Part shown: positions 1 through 6,398 of the stretch, one piece after another
Numbering within the stretch: position 1 is the first letter of the stretch
How the letters are laid out: the number at the start of each line of letters is the position of its first letter
Assembly: GCA_029934695.1 (NCBI GenBank)
Contig: JAOZLU010000061.1
Span: forward strand, 1,959 to 19,968
Origin: Desulfobacterales bacterium
GTDB lineage: Bacteria > Desulfobacterota > Desulfobacteria > Desulfobacterales > 4be13
Direction: 5' to 3'
DNA: 18,010 bases
Program-made: the position numbers and the translations under genes
The notes under the pieces: model-generated
What the model saw: the letters and a program-made list of their open reading frames with translations, nothing else
Told to the model about the DNA's origin: nothing
Database searches by the model: none

Positions 1-261
1 GAATCCAAAGACGCGAGAAATTTTGTCAAAAAAGCGGTCAACTGGGCCTTGCGACAGATTGGGAAGCGAAATCCGGAATTGAACAGACGCGCCATTGAGG
101 TCGCTGAGGAAAACAGGCAAAAGGATTCAAAAGCAGCCCGGTGGATTGCCGGGGATGCTTTGAGAGAGTTGACTGGTGACAAGGTTCAGGAGAGACTCCG
201 AACCTCACCGAAACATCGGGCTTCCGAAGATTTGGAAGCCAAAAAGGAGAAAGGAGCATAA
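1..261 (+). CDS. DNA alkylation repair protein, AlkD-like (3' end only)
   Basis: This is an open frame from the window edge to a TAA at 259-261, giving 86 residues of a C-terminus. The stretch reading AVNWALRQIGKRN, followed by AARWIAGDALRELT and KVQERL, is the pattern I associate with the C-terminal HEAT-like helices of the AlkD/PF08713 DNA alkylation repair family. Those proteins excise N3- and N7-alkylated purines from DNA. The catalytic Asp and most of the roughly 220-240 residue protein lie outside the window, so activity cannot be judged. The tail after KVQERL is very charged (EDLEAKKEKGA) and looks like a non-conserved extension. An internal TTG at 49-51 is in frame but is not a real start, because the homology runs through it. 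The stop is one base from the ATG of the TM2 gene, which suggests co-transcription. Confidence 0.8.
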   Translation, partial: ESKDARNFVKKAVNWALRQIGKRNPELNRRAIEVAEENRQKDSKAARWIAGDALRELTGDKVQERLRTSPKHRASEDLEAKKEKGA

Positions 262-262
262 T

Positions 263-667
263 ATGGAAGGTGATTCTCACAGTAAGACAATCGGCTATAT
301 CCTGTGGATTTTCGGATTCCTGGGAGCGCACAGATTTTATTATGGAAAACCGATTTCCGGAACCATTTACTTTCTGACACTCGGACTGCTGGGTATCGGA
401 TGGATCATTGACCTGTTTCTGATTCCCTCCATGGATCGTGAAGCTGATCTGAGATTCAGGGAAGGAGACGTGGATTATAACACTGCCTGGATTCTGCTGA
501 CATTTCTCGGCCTTTTCGGAATTCACAGGTTTTATATCGGCAAATGGCTCACCGGGGTTGTGTATCTGCTGACAGGCGGTCTTTTTCTTGTGGGTGTTGT
601 TTATGATTTTTGGACGTTAAATGACCAGATTCATCTTATCAACAGTTCAGCCCGACAGAAAATCTGA
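263..667 (+). CDS. Double TM2-domain membrane protein
   Basis: This is a 134-residue protein. I start it at the ATG at 263, preceded by AGGAG-type purine runs at 244-256, and not at the longer frame beginning at 176, which overlaps the alkylation repair gene out of frame. Two TM2 domains (PF05154 type) lie in tandem at about residues 8-50 and 72-118. Each has the hallmark turn between two transmembrane helices (GAHRFYYGK and GIHRFYIGK) and ends in an acidic/aromatic patch (IIDLF, VVYDFW). Four membrane-spanning segments are therefore expected. TM2 proteins are small integral membrane proteins of poorly defined function in bacteria, often single-domain, so the internal duplication is mildly unusual. 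A one-base gap from the upstream gene suggests one transcript, but no functional link is known to me. Confidence 0.85.
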   Translation: MEGDSHSKTIGYILWIFGFLGAHRFYYGKPISGTIYFLTLGLLGIGWIIDLFLIPSMDREADLRFREGDVDYNTAWILLTFLGLFGIHRFYIGKWLTGVVYLLTGGLFLVGVVYDFWTLNDQIHLINSSARQKI

Positions 668-890
668 AAGCAGTTCGCTGTTCCATCTTCAGGCGGGTCT
701 GGCATCGGACGGCATGTCCGTGTCAGTCCCGTGGAATCAGGTAATGTTACCCGGTGAGTGATCGGTTTAAACCTTTTGTAATGTCGTCGGTCAGTGAGTT
801 GAAAAAATATGGTTATCTGAATAGGCTGACAGAATCAGGAAAGTGGAACCATGACAGAATATCAGGAAAAAATAAAAAACGGAGATAAAA

Positions 891-1388
891 ATGGGCATCT
901 ATTGTCTTTTCAGACCTACAAAAGAGGAAGAAGCTGAGAAAATAAGACAAAATCCGGATTTGACAGCTTCCCTGTTTTACATATCACCCGAGATAGTGAG
1001 AGACGATGTTTACAGTATTGAAAAAGCATGGGACAATCTTCATCTTTTGCTCACAGGGGAATATACTGGCATTTATTGTGACAACCCTGGTGAGACACCT
1101 TTGGAAAAGGCGATCATGGGCGGCGAAGAAATCGGAGAAGCGCTTGATTACGGACCTCCGAGATGGCTGACACCGTCTGAGGTCGTTGAGATTCTGAATG
1201 TACTCAGCGAAATATCTGAGAAAGACCTGGCAAAGCGTGTTAATGATGCGTTTTTGGCAATGACCGATCTAAGCTATCGGAATGAAAAAGATGTTATAAG
1301 TTATCTTACCTGGGCTTTCACAACGATGAGGGATTATTATAAGTTGGCTGCGGATAATGCCCAGGGAATGCTGATTATGCTTTCATAA
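891..1388 (+). CDS. DUF1877 / YfbM-like protein
   Basis: This is a 165-residue soluble protein starting at the ATG at 891, with GGAG at 881-884 six bases upstream. It opens with MGIYCLFRPTKEEE. It contains the family-typical order of an N-terminal helix, LHLLLTGE, the block PLEKAIMGGEEIGEALDYGPPRWLTPSEV, and a C-terminal helix with a basic-aromatic stretch (LTWAFTTMRDYYKLAADNAQGML). This matches my memory of the DUF1877 (PF08974) family, which includes E. coli YfbM. The biochemical role of that family is not established, and its members often lie in accessory regions. Length is normal for the family and nothing appears missing. It is separated from upstream genes by 223 bases and from gspK by 83 bases containing a short hairpin, so it may be an independent unit. 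Confidence 0.75.
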   Translation: MGIYCLFRPTKEEEAEKIRQNPDLTASLFYISPEIVRDDVYSIEKAWDNLHLLLTGEYTGIYCDNPGETPLEKAIMGGEEIGEALDYGPPRWLTPSEVVEILNVLSEISEKDLAKRVNDAFLAMTDLSYRNEKDVISYLTWAFTTMRDYYKLAADNAQGMLIMLS

Positions 1389-1414
1389 AAAGATTTCCTG
1401 ATTATAACGGATGC

Positions 1415-1430
1415 GGGGAGTCCCCTCCCC
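1415..1430 (+). terminator. Short GC-rich hairpin after the DUF1877 gene
   Basis: GGGGAG (1415-1420), a TCCC loop and CTCCCC (1425-1430) form a perfect six-base-pair stem, 27 bases after the DUF1877 stop and before gspK. There is no real T-tract after it (only TTAT), so it is a weak candidate for intrinsic termination or RNA stability control. Confidence 0.3.
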
Positions 1431-1471
1431 TTATCTGCCAGTCCATGACGCTGATGAACATCCGGTGACAA

Positions 1472-2494
1472 ATGACCAGTGATCAAAAAGGAATTGCATT
1501 GTTTCTTGTGCTGTGGGTGCTGACACTTCTGTCTGTCATTGTGGGCGAATTTTGCCATACCATGCGGACTGAGGTGAATATCACCCGCAATTTCAAGGAG
1601 GAAACCGAGGCATACTATATTGCCCTGGCAGGACTGAACACGGCGATTACGGAGTTGGTCAGAAATGTGAAAATGCCTCAGAAAACGCCTTTGCCTGAAA
1701 AAGGGGAAGAGGAAGAAAAACAAGATAAAATTGAATGGAGAATCAATGCTGATATTCCCGCGATTCCTTTTGCACAAGGTTATTTTAAAGTGAAAATTGA
1801 AAATGAAAGCGGAAAGATCAATATCAACAAAGCAGACAGACGTCTGCTGAAGATGATGCTGGACCGTTTTGATATTGAAGATGAGGATAAAGATATCATT
1901 GCGGATTCTGTTCTGGACTGGCGTGACAAAGATAATCTCCATCTTTTAAACGGTGCTGAAGATGATTATTATCTTTCTCTTGAAACGCCTTATGAGTGTA
2001 AAGACGGTGATTTAGACTCAATTGAAGAACTTCTGCTGGTCAGGGGCATGACATCGGAAATTTTTTATGGCGGACTGAAAGAGATGATCACGGTCTTACA
2101 GGATGAAACACCGGTGAGAAAAATCAAAAAGACGGTATCCAGAAAAAAAAAGTTTGATTTCAGCAGAATAAACATTAACGCGGCATCTCCGCAAATGCTG
2201 AAGGCACTTCCCCAGATGACAGATGAATTGGTGATGGGAATGATGGAATTCAGAGAGGAGAAAGATTTCACTTCACCGAGCGAACTGGTCCCCATTATCG
2301 GGGCTGAGGCATATAAAGCCATTCGTCCCTATATCACATTGAAAACGTCCGCTTTCTTTACCATACGCTCGGTGGGAATGATAGAAGGCAGCCGTACCCG
2401 GCAGGGGGTGCGGGTGATGGTAAAAATAGACCCGAAACTCAAAAACAAGTATCGTCTGTTACAATGGTTGGATGGTGACAATTATGAATTATGA
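1472..2494 (+). CDS. gspK: Type II secretion minor pseudopilin GspK
   Basis: This is a 340-residue protein. The start is the ATG at 1472, because an in-frame TGA at 1466-1468 rules out extension; its ribosome binding site is poor. The N-terminus has a prepilin signature: KG then IALFLVLWVLTLLSVIVGEF, with cleavage expected after Gly7 and no Glu at mature position 5, which is characteristic of GspK among the pseudopilins. Later come helix-hairpin-helix-like INI/NINxA elements at about residues 111-130 and 231-250. The GspK hallmark GAEDDYYLSLETPYECKDG, followed by LDSIEELLLVRGM, lies at about 161-195. In characterised systems GspK caps the pseudopilus as a GspI-GspJ-GspK complex and is processed by prepilin peptidase GspO. 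It heads a gspK-gspL-gspM run, but no gspG-J precedes it, so its usual partners must be encoded elsewhere. Confidence 0.93.
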   Translation: MTSDQKGIALFLVLWVLTLLSVIVGEFCHTMRTEVNITRNFKEETEAYYIALAGLNTAITELVRNVKMPQKTPLPEKGEEEEKQDKIEWRINADIPAIPFAQGYFKVKIENESGKININKADRRLLKMMLDRFDIEDEDKDIIADSVLDWRDKDNLHLLNGAEDDYYLSLETPYECKDGDLDSIEELLLVRGMTSEIFYGGLKEMITVLQDETPVRKIKKTVSRKKKFDFSRININAASPQMLKALPQMTDELVMGMMEFREEKDFTSPSELVPIIGAEAYKAIRPYITLKTSAFFTIRSVGMIEGSRTRQGVRVMVKIDPKLKNKYRLLQWLDGDNYEL

Positions 2495-2504
2495 ATTGTG
2501 AATT
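2481..2504 (+). repeat. Heptanucleotide tandem repeat spanning the gspK stop codon
   Basis: ATTATGA occurs at 2481-2487 and 2488-2494, followed by the one-mismatch copy ATTGTGA at 2495-2501 and a partial ATT. The second copy supplies the TGA stop of gspK, so adding or losing a unit would alter the last residues. It lies immediately upstream of the gspL ribosome binding site. Confidence 0.7.
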
Positions 2505-2506
2505 TC

Positions 2507-2512
2507 AGGAGG
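2507..2512 (+). promoter_or_regulatory. Ribosome binding site fixing a TTG start for gspL
   Basis: A perfect AGGAGG lies seven bases upstream of the TTG at 2520. No in-frame ATG lies near, and the N-terminal actin-fold sequence begins directly at this TTG, so the site decides a non-ATG start. Confidence 0.8.
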
Positions 2513-2519
2513 ATTTATA

Positions 2520-3746
2520 TTGCGCTTTCAGAACAGTCTCGGTATTGACATACAGAATGAACATATTGCCATTGCATATCTGAAGACCTCCTTCAGGGGT
2601 GTCAGACTTTCAGCTCATGCGATTTATGCTTTGGAAAAAGATGCGTCTCAGCGGAGATCAGACAGGGAGAGGCTGGAAATCGTCGGAGAAATGGTGACGG
2701 ATTTCATGGAGGAGAATCGAATTCCTTCGACGAACATCTTTCTCGGAATCCCCGAAGATATGACGATATGCAGAGATATTGATTTCCCTTTGGCAGTAAA
2801 GGAAAACCTTCGCTCAACACTCAGATATGAAATGGAGAAATATATTCCTCTGGCTGCGGACAATGTCCATTTTGACTATCAGATTCTTTCCGAAGACAAG
2901 CGGAAAAACCGGCTGAAGGTGCTTCTCGTTGTGGCGAAAAAGACTGCTGTTGAACCTTATCTGAATTTTTCCCTTTCCTCTCCACGCACTGGCGCGAGAG
3001 CAAAGGGTCGGGGAGGCTTATCCGGCATAGAAAGCAGTTCAACAGCCCTGATCAATTTTTTTGCCTATACGCGGAAAAAACGCGGGGCCATATCACACAG
3101 GGACGTTCTCAGGCTTCTGAAGTCAGAAACAGAGATGGATGCCCGTATCGGAGAATTTTCCAGAAAAGATATCCCTTCCCGCGATCTGGTTCCCGCGTTC
3201 GGCATTGCGTTGAAAGGCGTATGGAACGAATCGCCCATGCAGGTCAATCTGCTTCCGCCTGAACTGCAAAAGAAACCTGGCAAGGCAGGCTATTATACGA
3301 TGCTTTTCCTGGCTGTCATGCTCATTTTGTCGGGAATTGCCTGGGGAGGGAGCCACATCCTGAAACAAAGGCTCATGTTGAAAGAACTGGACACAGAGTT
3401 GACTCGTCTCAGATCAGACCTTGGAAATCTTGATCAGATTCGGACAGGCTCTCAAGAATTGAAAGATATGGAGGCGTATCTGAATTCGATTCGAAGCAAC
3501 CGTGTGTCTGTTTTGGAGATTTTGAAAGAACTCACTCAGGTTATTCCTGAAACAGCATGGATACAGGAAATTACATTTTCAAAAAAGGGAATGCAACTGA
3601 ACGGATATGCAGAATCAGCCTCTGACCTGATTCCGCTTCTGGAGGATTCGCCTCTTTTTAAGGATGCAGTTTTCTCGTCCACCATCACAAAGGGAAAAGA
3701 TGGCAAAGAGAGGTTCAGGATAGGACTTAAAGTGATTGGGCAATAA
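2520..3746 (+). CDS. gspL: Type II secretion inner-membrane protein GspL (PilM/PilN-like)
   Basis: This is a 408-residue protein starting at TTG. Residues about 5-145 form the PilM/actin-like cytoplasmic fold (SLGIDIQNEHIAIAYL, GIPEDMTICRDIDFP, LRYEMEKYIPL), which in studied systems docks the ATPase GspE. VNLLPPELQKKP (242-253) leads into one transmembrane helix at about 258-276. A coiled-coil segment follows (about 280-325), then a periplasmic PilN/ferredoxin-like domain (LKELTQVIPETAWIQEITF, MQLNGYAES) that pairs with GspM. The part between INFFAY (about 178-183) and LLKSETEMDARI (about 199-210) appears short against a complete PilM-type fold, where a second phosphate-binding motif would sit. 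Residues 153-166 (SSPRTGARAKGRGG) look like an odd basic linker. GspL sits between gspK and gspM with tight spacing, as in a single operon. The identification is firm; the shortening is my reading. Confidence 0.9.
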   Translation: MRFQNSLGIDIQNEHIAIAYLKTSFRGVRLSAHAIYALEKDASQRRSDRERLEIVGEMVTDFMEENRIPSTNIFLGIPEDMTICRDIDFPLAVKENLRSTLRYEMEKYIPLAADNVHFDYQILSEDKRKNRLKVLLVVAKKTAVEPYLNFSLSSPRTGARAKGRGGLSGIESSSTALINFFAYTRKKRGAISHRDVLRLLKSETEMDARIGEFSRKDIPSRDLVPAFGIALKGVWNESPMQVNLLPPELQKKPGKAGYYTMLFLAVMLILSGIAWGGSHILKQRLMLKELDTELTRLRSDLGNLDQIRTGSQELKDMEAYLNSIRSNRVSVLEILKELTQVIPETAWIQEITFSKKGMQLNGYAESASDLIPLLEDSPLFKDAVFSSTITKGKDGKERFRIGLKVIGQ

Positions 3747-3759
3747 TGGTGAATGGTAA

Positions 3760-4341
3760 ATGACCAAAGAAAGAAAATACATACTGATCATCGGAGCCAT
3801 CCTGCTTCTGCTGGGGGCGATATATCGTTTTTTTCCAGAGTTGCAGGAATTTCAGCCATTAGGAGAGGAAATTGCCCTGAAGCAGAGAAAGCTGGTAAAA
3901 TATCAGCAGATGGTTCAGGAAAAAAGCAGGCTGAATGCAAGGCTCCTCCTTTTAAACAGAAACCTTGACCGTGCGGAATCCAGCCTTCTGAACGGTGAGA
4001 CCCAGGCACTTGCAGCGGTGGATATTCAGAACATTTTGAATGATATCGCAGGCAGAAGTGAGGTCGAGGTGACGGCAATGCGGGTTTTAAAGTCCAGAGA
4101 ACTTGGAGAAGACTCTCCTGCCAGGGACCGATATATAAGCATTCCGGTGCGAATTACCATCAGCGCCACCATCAGGCAGTTGAAGGAAGTTCTCTACAGA
4201 ATTGAAAATTCTTTGAAATTTTTAAGGGTGAGCGACATGAGGATCAAAACAGACAGGGTCAGAGAGGCGAAAAAAGTCCGTTCAACGCTTACGGTTGAGG
4301 GTCTTATGAAAAAGAAGGATAAAGGATTACCAAAAAAATAA
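3760..4341 (+). CDS. gspM: Type II secretion inner-membrane protein GspM
   Basis: This is a 193-residue protein from the ATG at 3760, 13 bases after the gspL stop. The ribosome binding site is weak (GGTGAATGG region), and translation may be coupled to gspL. It has a short cytoplasmic tail, one transmembrane helix at residues 7-24 (ILIIGAILLLLGAIYRFF) and a coiled coil at about 30-70. The C-terminal part at about 85-185 fits the PilO/GspM ferredoxin-like periplasmic fold (VDIQNILNDIA, VRITISATIRQLKEVLYRIENSLKFLRVSDMRI, STLTVEGL). In known type II systems GspM forms the assembly platform with GspL, GspC and GspF. The sequence resembles the PilO-like GspM subfamily (T2SSM_b) more than the enterobacterial type. 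No gspN or gspC/D follows: the next gene is on the opposite strand after a hairpin element. Confidence 0.85.
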   Translation: MTKERKYILIIGAILLLLGAIYRFFPELQEFQPLGEEIALKQRKLVKYQQMVQEKSRLNARLLLLNRNLDRAESSLLNGETQALAAVDIQNILNDIAGRSEVEVTAMRVLKSRELGEDSPARDRYISIPVRITISATIRQLKEVLYRIENSLKFLRVSDMRIKTDRVREAKKVRSTLTVEGLMKKKDKGLPKK

Positions 4342-4353
4342 TACCCGGAATGT

Positions 4354-4394
4354 AGGGTGGGTGCAGTGAAGCGAAGCGAGCGGAACCCACCTTA
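4354..4394. terminator. REP-like inverted repeat between convergent genes
   Basis: GGTGGGT (4356-4362) and ACCCACC (4385-4391) form an inverted repeat around a purine-rich centre containing GCGAAGCGAGCG. It lies between the convergent gspM and radical SAM stop codons. The motif resembles a GTAGGGTGGG...CCCACC repeat that I know as widespread in bacterial intergenic spacers. It may serve as a bidirectional terminator. The T-rich tract is weak (CTTATG on the + strand), so the REP-like reading is safer than the terminator reading. Confidence 0.55.
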
Positions 4395-4404
4395 TGCAGA
4401 TGTC

Positions 4405-6006
4405 TCATCGTCTTGAAGAAATAAAGGCTTTCGTCAGTTCGGTTGAGATGTTATGCTCAAACACCTTCCCATCAGGCGTCACCCCCCTTATTTTTCCGTC
4501 ATGCAGAAACCAGCCGAGAAGTTCTTTTCCGATCTTCCTTCTGTCCGAAATATCCGTGATATCCCCTTTCCTGAACGGTGACGGCTCTGAAATCGCCATT
4601 CCCCGATCTGTAAGTGATTTCATGAAATTCACGATTCTCCCCAGCCTCAGAATCGTAACCGATTCAAGTCTCGAAGTGGTGTGAGAGAGAGGCAGGGCAC
4701 TGGATCGCATCATTGAAAAATGATCGGGGAGGATCCCTGCTTTTTCGGATAATTCAAAATCTGCGCTCCCGGGTGAGGGATAGAAAACAGATATCCCGGC
4801 AAGAACCTTTTTCCGCGCAAGGTAGAGAATATCGGCAAGAGAATCTTCCGCGTTTTGGTCCGGGGCACCTGCAATCACATAGCACACCACCTCAAGATCA
4901 TATTTTCCCGAGAGAAGAATAACTTTTTCAACAGCTTCTCTGACATCGGGCCTTTGGAATTTCCTGAGCTGGGCCGGGGACGTTGACCCGAGAGAAAGAT
5001 TAAGCGTTTTAAAGCCCGCGTCCTTCATCTTCTGAATCATCTCCTCATCCAGCGACGGCGGAAAAAGTCCGTTCATGGCCCGGAGTTCGAGCCGGTATTC
5101 TCGGAAACGTATCCTTATCTCATTCAAAAGCTTCAGAAACCATTTTCGGTCCAAAGACAAATTTTCATCTTCAAAATCTATGAAACCCGTATCATAACGG
5201 GTAACGGCGTTTTCAATCTCGCGGAGGACAGATTCAACGCACCTCCGCCGATATTTCAGGGCAGATGATCCCAGCGAACAGTAAGTGCATTTCATGGGAC
5301 AGCCCCGACTGGACACGATCACCGTGCTTCCCTGTCTTTCTCTCCTGTAAAAGGAATGTTTCACAAGATGCATGGCTGGTAATGGATAATGATCCAAATC
5401 CTCCATCATGGCAGGCTCGCTGATATGAAGCGTTCCATCTCTTTTGCGAAAGACAATCCCCGGTATTGAATCCGGTTTCCAGTTTTCAGTTTTAACCGCT
5501 TCTGCAAGCAGCGGCATGGTGACTTCGCCTTCCCCGCGAAGAACAAAATCCACGGCCCCGCATTCCATAACACTTTCCGGCATAGCCGTGGGGTGATGGC
5601 CGCCGAGTAAGATTTTACATTCCGGATGAAATTTTTTGACAATTTCAGCCGTTTTTATGGCTTCATCGCTGTAAGCCGTGAAAAGAGAGGAAATCCCCAC
5701 CAGAAACGCGCCGGAGTCCCTGGCGATTTTCCCGATATGCTCAAAGCTGTAGCCAAAATGCCTGAAATGATGGAAAAGCGCAAAAGGGGACACATCAGGT
5801 TTTCCATAGTATTCTTCGAGATACGCCATTTCCCGGGGCAATGCAATGGTTCGTGATTTGGAGGTGGCAAGCCCGTCAAAAATGTCCACTGAGAATCCGG
5901 CATTTTCCAGCACAGCGGCAATACAGGCCAGCCCGTAAGGAATGGTCCTTTTTGCGGTGAGATAAAAATCCCTGACTGGGGGCTGAATAAGGAGAATATC
6001 TGTCAT
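4405..6006 (-). CDS. B12-binding-domain radical SAM protein
   Basis: I choose the internal start at 6006 (MTDILLIQPP), giving 533 residues. A 17-residue extension to 6057 is possible but overlaps the neighbouring ATPase remnant. Numbered from the 6006 start, an N-terminal cobalamin-binding Rossmann-like domain covers about 1-165 (ILLIQPP, PYGLACIAAVLENAG, ILLGGHHPTAMPE, GEGEVTMPLL). A radical SAM barrel follows, with CPMKCTYC giving the CxxxCxxC [4Fe-4S] ligands at Cys236, Cys240 and Cys243. Downstream strands include FEDENLS, MNGLFP and VCYVIAGAPD. A C-terminal domain of about 100 residues lacks features I recognise. Class B radical SAM enzymes of this layout are often methylases or ring-modifying enzymes acting on lipids, tetrapyrroles or natural products; the substrate here is unknown. 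No clear Shine-Dalgarno precedes either start. Confidence 0.85.
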   Translation of the reverse strand: MTDILLIQPPVRDFYLTAKRTIPYGLACIAAVLENAGFSVDIFDGLATSKSRTIALPREMAYLEEYYGKPDVSPFALFHHFRHFGYSFEHIGKIARDSGAFLVGISSLFTAYSDEAIKTAEIVKKFHPECKILLGGHHPTAMPESVMECGAVDFVLRGEGEVTMPLLAEAVKTENWKPDSIPGIVFRKRDGTLHISEPAMMEDLDHYPLPAMHLVKHSFYRRERQGSTVIVSSRGCPMKCTYCSLGSSALKYRRRCVESVLREIENAVTRYDTGFIDFEDENLSLDRKWFLKLLNEIRIRFREYRLELRAMNGLFPPSLDEEMIQKMKDAGFKTLNLSLGSTSPAQLRKFQRPDVREAVEKVILLSGKYDLEVVCYVIAGAPDQNAEDSLADILYLARKKVLAGISVFYPSPGSADFELSEKAGILPDHFSMMRSSALPLSHTTSRLESVTILRLGRIVNFMKSLTDRGMAISEPSPFRKGDITDISDRRKIGKELLGWFLHDGKIRGVTPDGKVFEHNISTELTKAFISSRR

Positions 6007-6011
6007 ATTTG

Positions 6012-6245
6012 TCAGTTGGCGATTCGGGACAGCAGCCGGAAAATGTCTCCGGAACATCGGAGAAATTCCCGCCGGCTTTCCGAATCATGTTCAGGTTGCC
6101 ATGATTCATTGTCAATACGATTAAAATGCGTTTTGCCGAAATGCATGACCGAAAAAGTTTTGCCGGTCTGTCTGGCCCCTCTGACAAGCAGGGTCCGGCT
6201 TGTCTTCCATTCTGATAAAACAGTGTCAATATTGCGTCTGAGCAT
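6012..6245 (-). pseudogene. Truncated AAA_14/DUF4143-type ATPase, N-terminal remnant
   Basis: Only about 77 residues remain of a family that normally runs to about 400. The start at 6245 (MLRRNIDTVLSEWK) has a perfect AGGAGG (complement of 6250-6255) four bases upstream. The Walker A motif GARQTGKT follows in LLVRGARQTGKTFSVMHFGKTHF, the usual opening of AAA_14/DUF4143 ATPases. After HFNRI the similarity to the family fades. A second - strand frame over the same bases carries plausible continuation (NFSDVPETF), suggesting at least one frameshift plus loss of the rest of the gene. The fragment stops six bases before the radical SAM start. It may still be translated from its good ribosome binding site. 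Members of this family are frequently horizontally transferred and commonly found decayed. Confidence 0.7.
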
Positions 6246-6292
6246 ATATCCTCCTGCCAATGATGATGTTCTTGTTATGGGGATATTATATG

Positions 6293-6338
6293 CAGATATT
6301 GGATAATATGCAAGGTTGTTTCAGTCAGATATTGGATA
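6293..6338. repeat. 13-bp direct repeat upstream of the ATPase remnant
   Basis: CAGATATTGGATA occurs exactly at 6293-6305 and 6326-6338, a 33-bp spacing close to three DNA turns. It lies 48-93 bases upstream of the ATPase remnant start on the - strand and downstream of the dctP stop, so it could be a regulator-binding pair or leftover repeat. The rest of this 153-base spacer shows nothing else I can name. Confidence 0.55.
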
Positions 6339-6398
6339 TTTTCACAGGTTGATCTGCCGGAATCATTTTTTCCAGTCATAAGAGGAGGGAATCAGGTT

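Noticed and set aside
669..720. Small hairpins after the TM2 gene (AGCAG-TTCG-CTGTT and CGGAC-GGCAT-GTCCG).
   Set aside because: Stems are only about five base pairs and no T-tract follows, so I do not call a terminator.
781..888. A 35-residue + strand frame just upstream of the DUF1877 gene, and an overlapping 29-residue frame starting at 851.
   Set aside because: Neither has a ribosome binding site or recognisable sequence, and the two overlap in different frames. They are most likely chance frames in the spacer.
1337..1942. A 201-codon - strand open frame overlapping the DUF1877 and gspK genes.
   Set aside because: It is antisense to gspK and to the end of the DUF1877 gene. Its phenylalanine-rich translation is typical of the reverse of an acidic, lysine-rich gene.
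6007..6057. The longer radical SAM start at 6057.
   Set aside because: The added 17 residues precede the conserved ILLIQPP strand, overlap the ATPase remnant, and have no ribosome binding site. The 6006 start fits the family better, although it also lacks a clear site.
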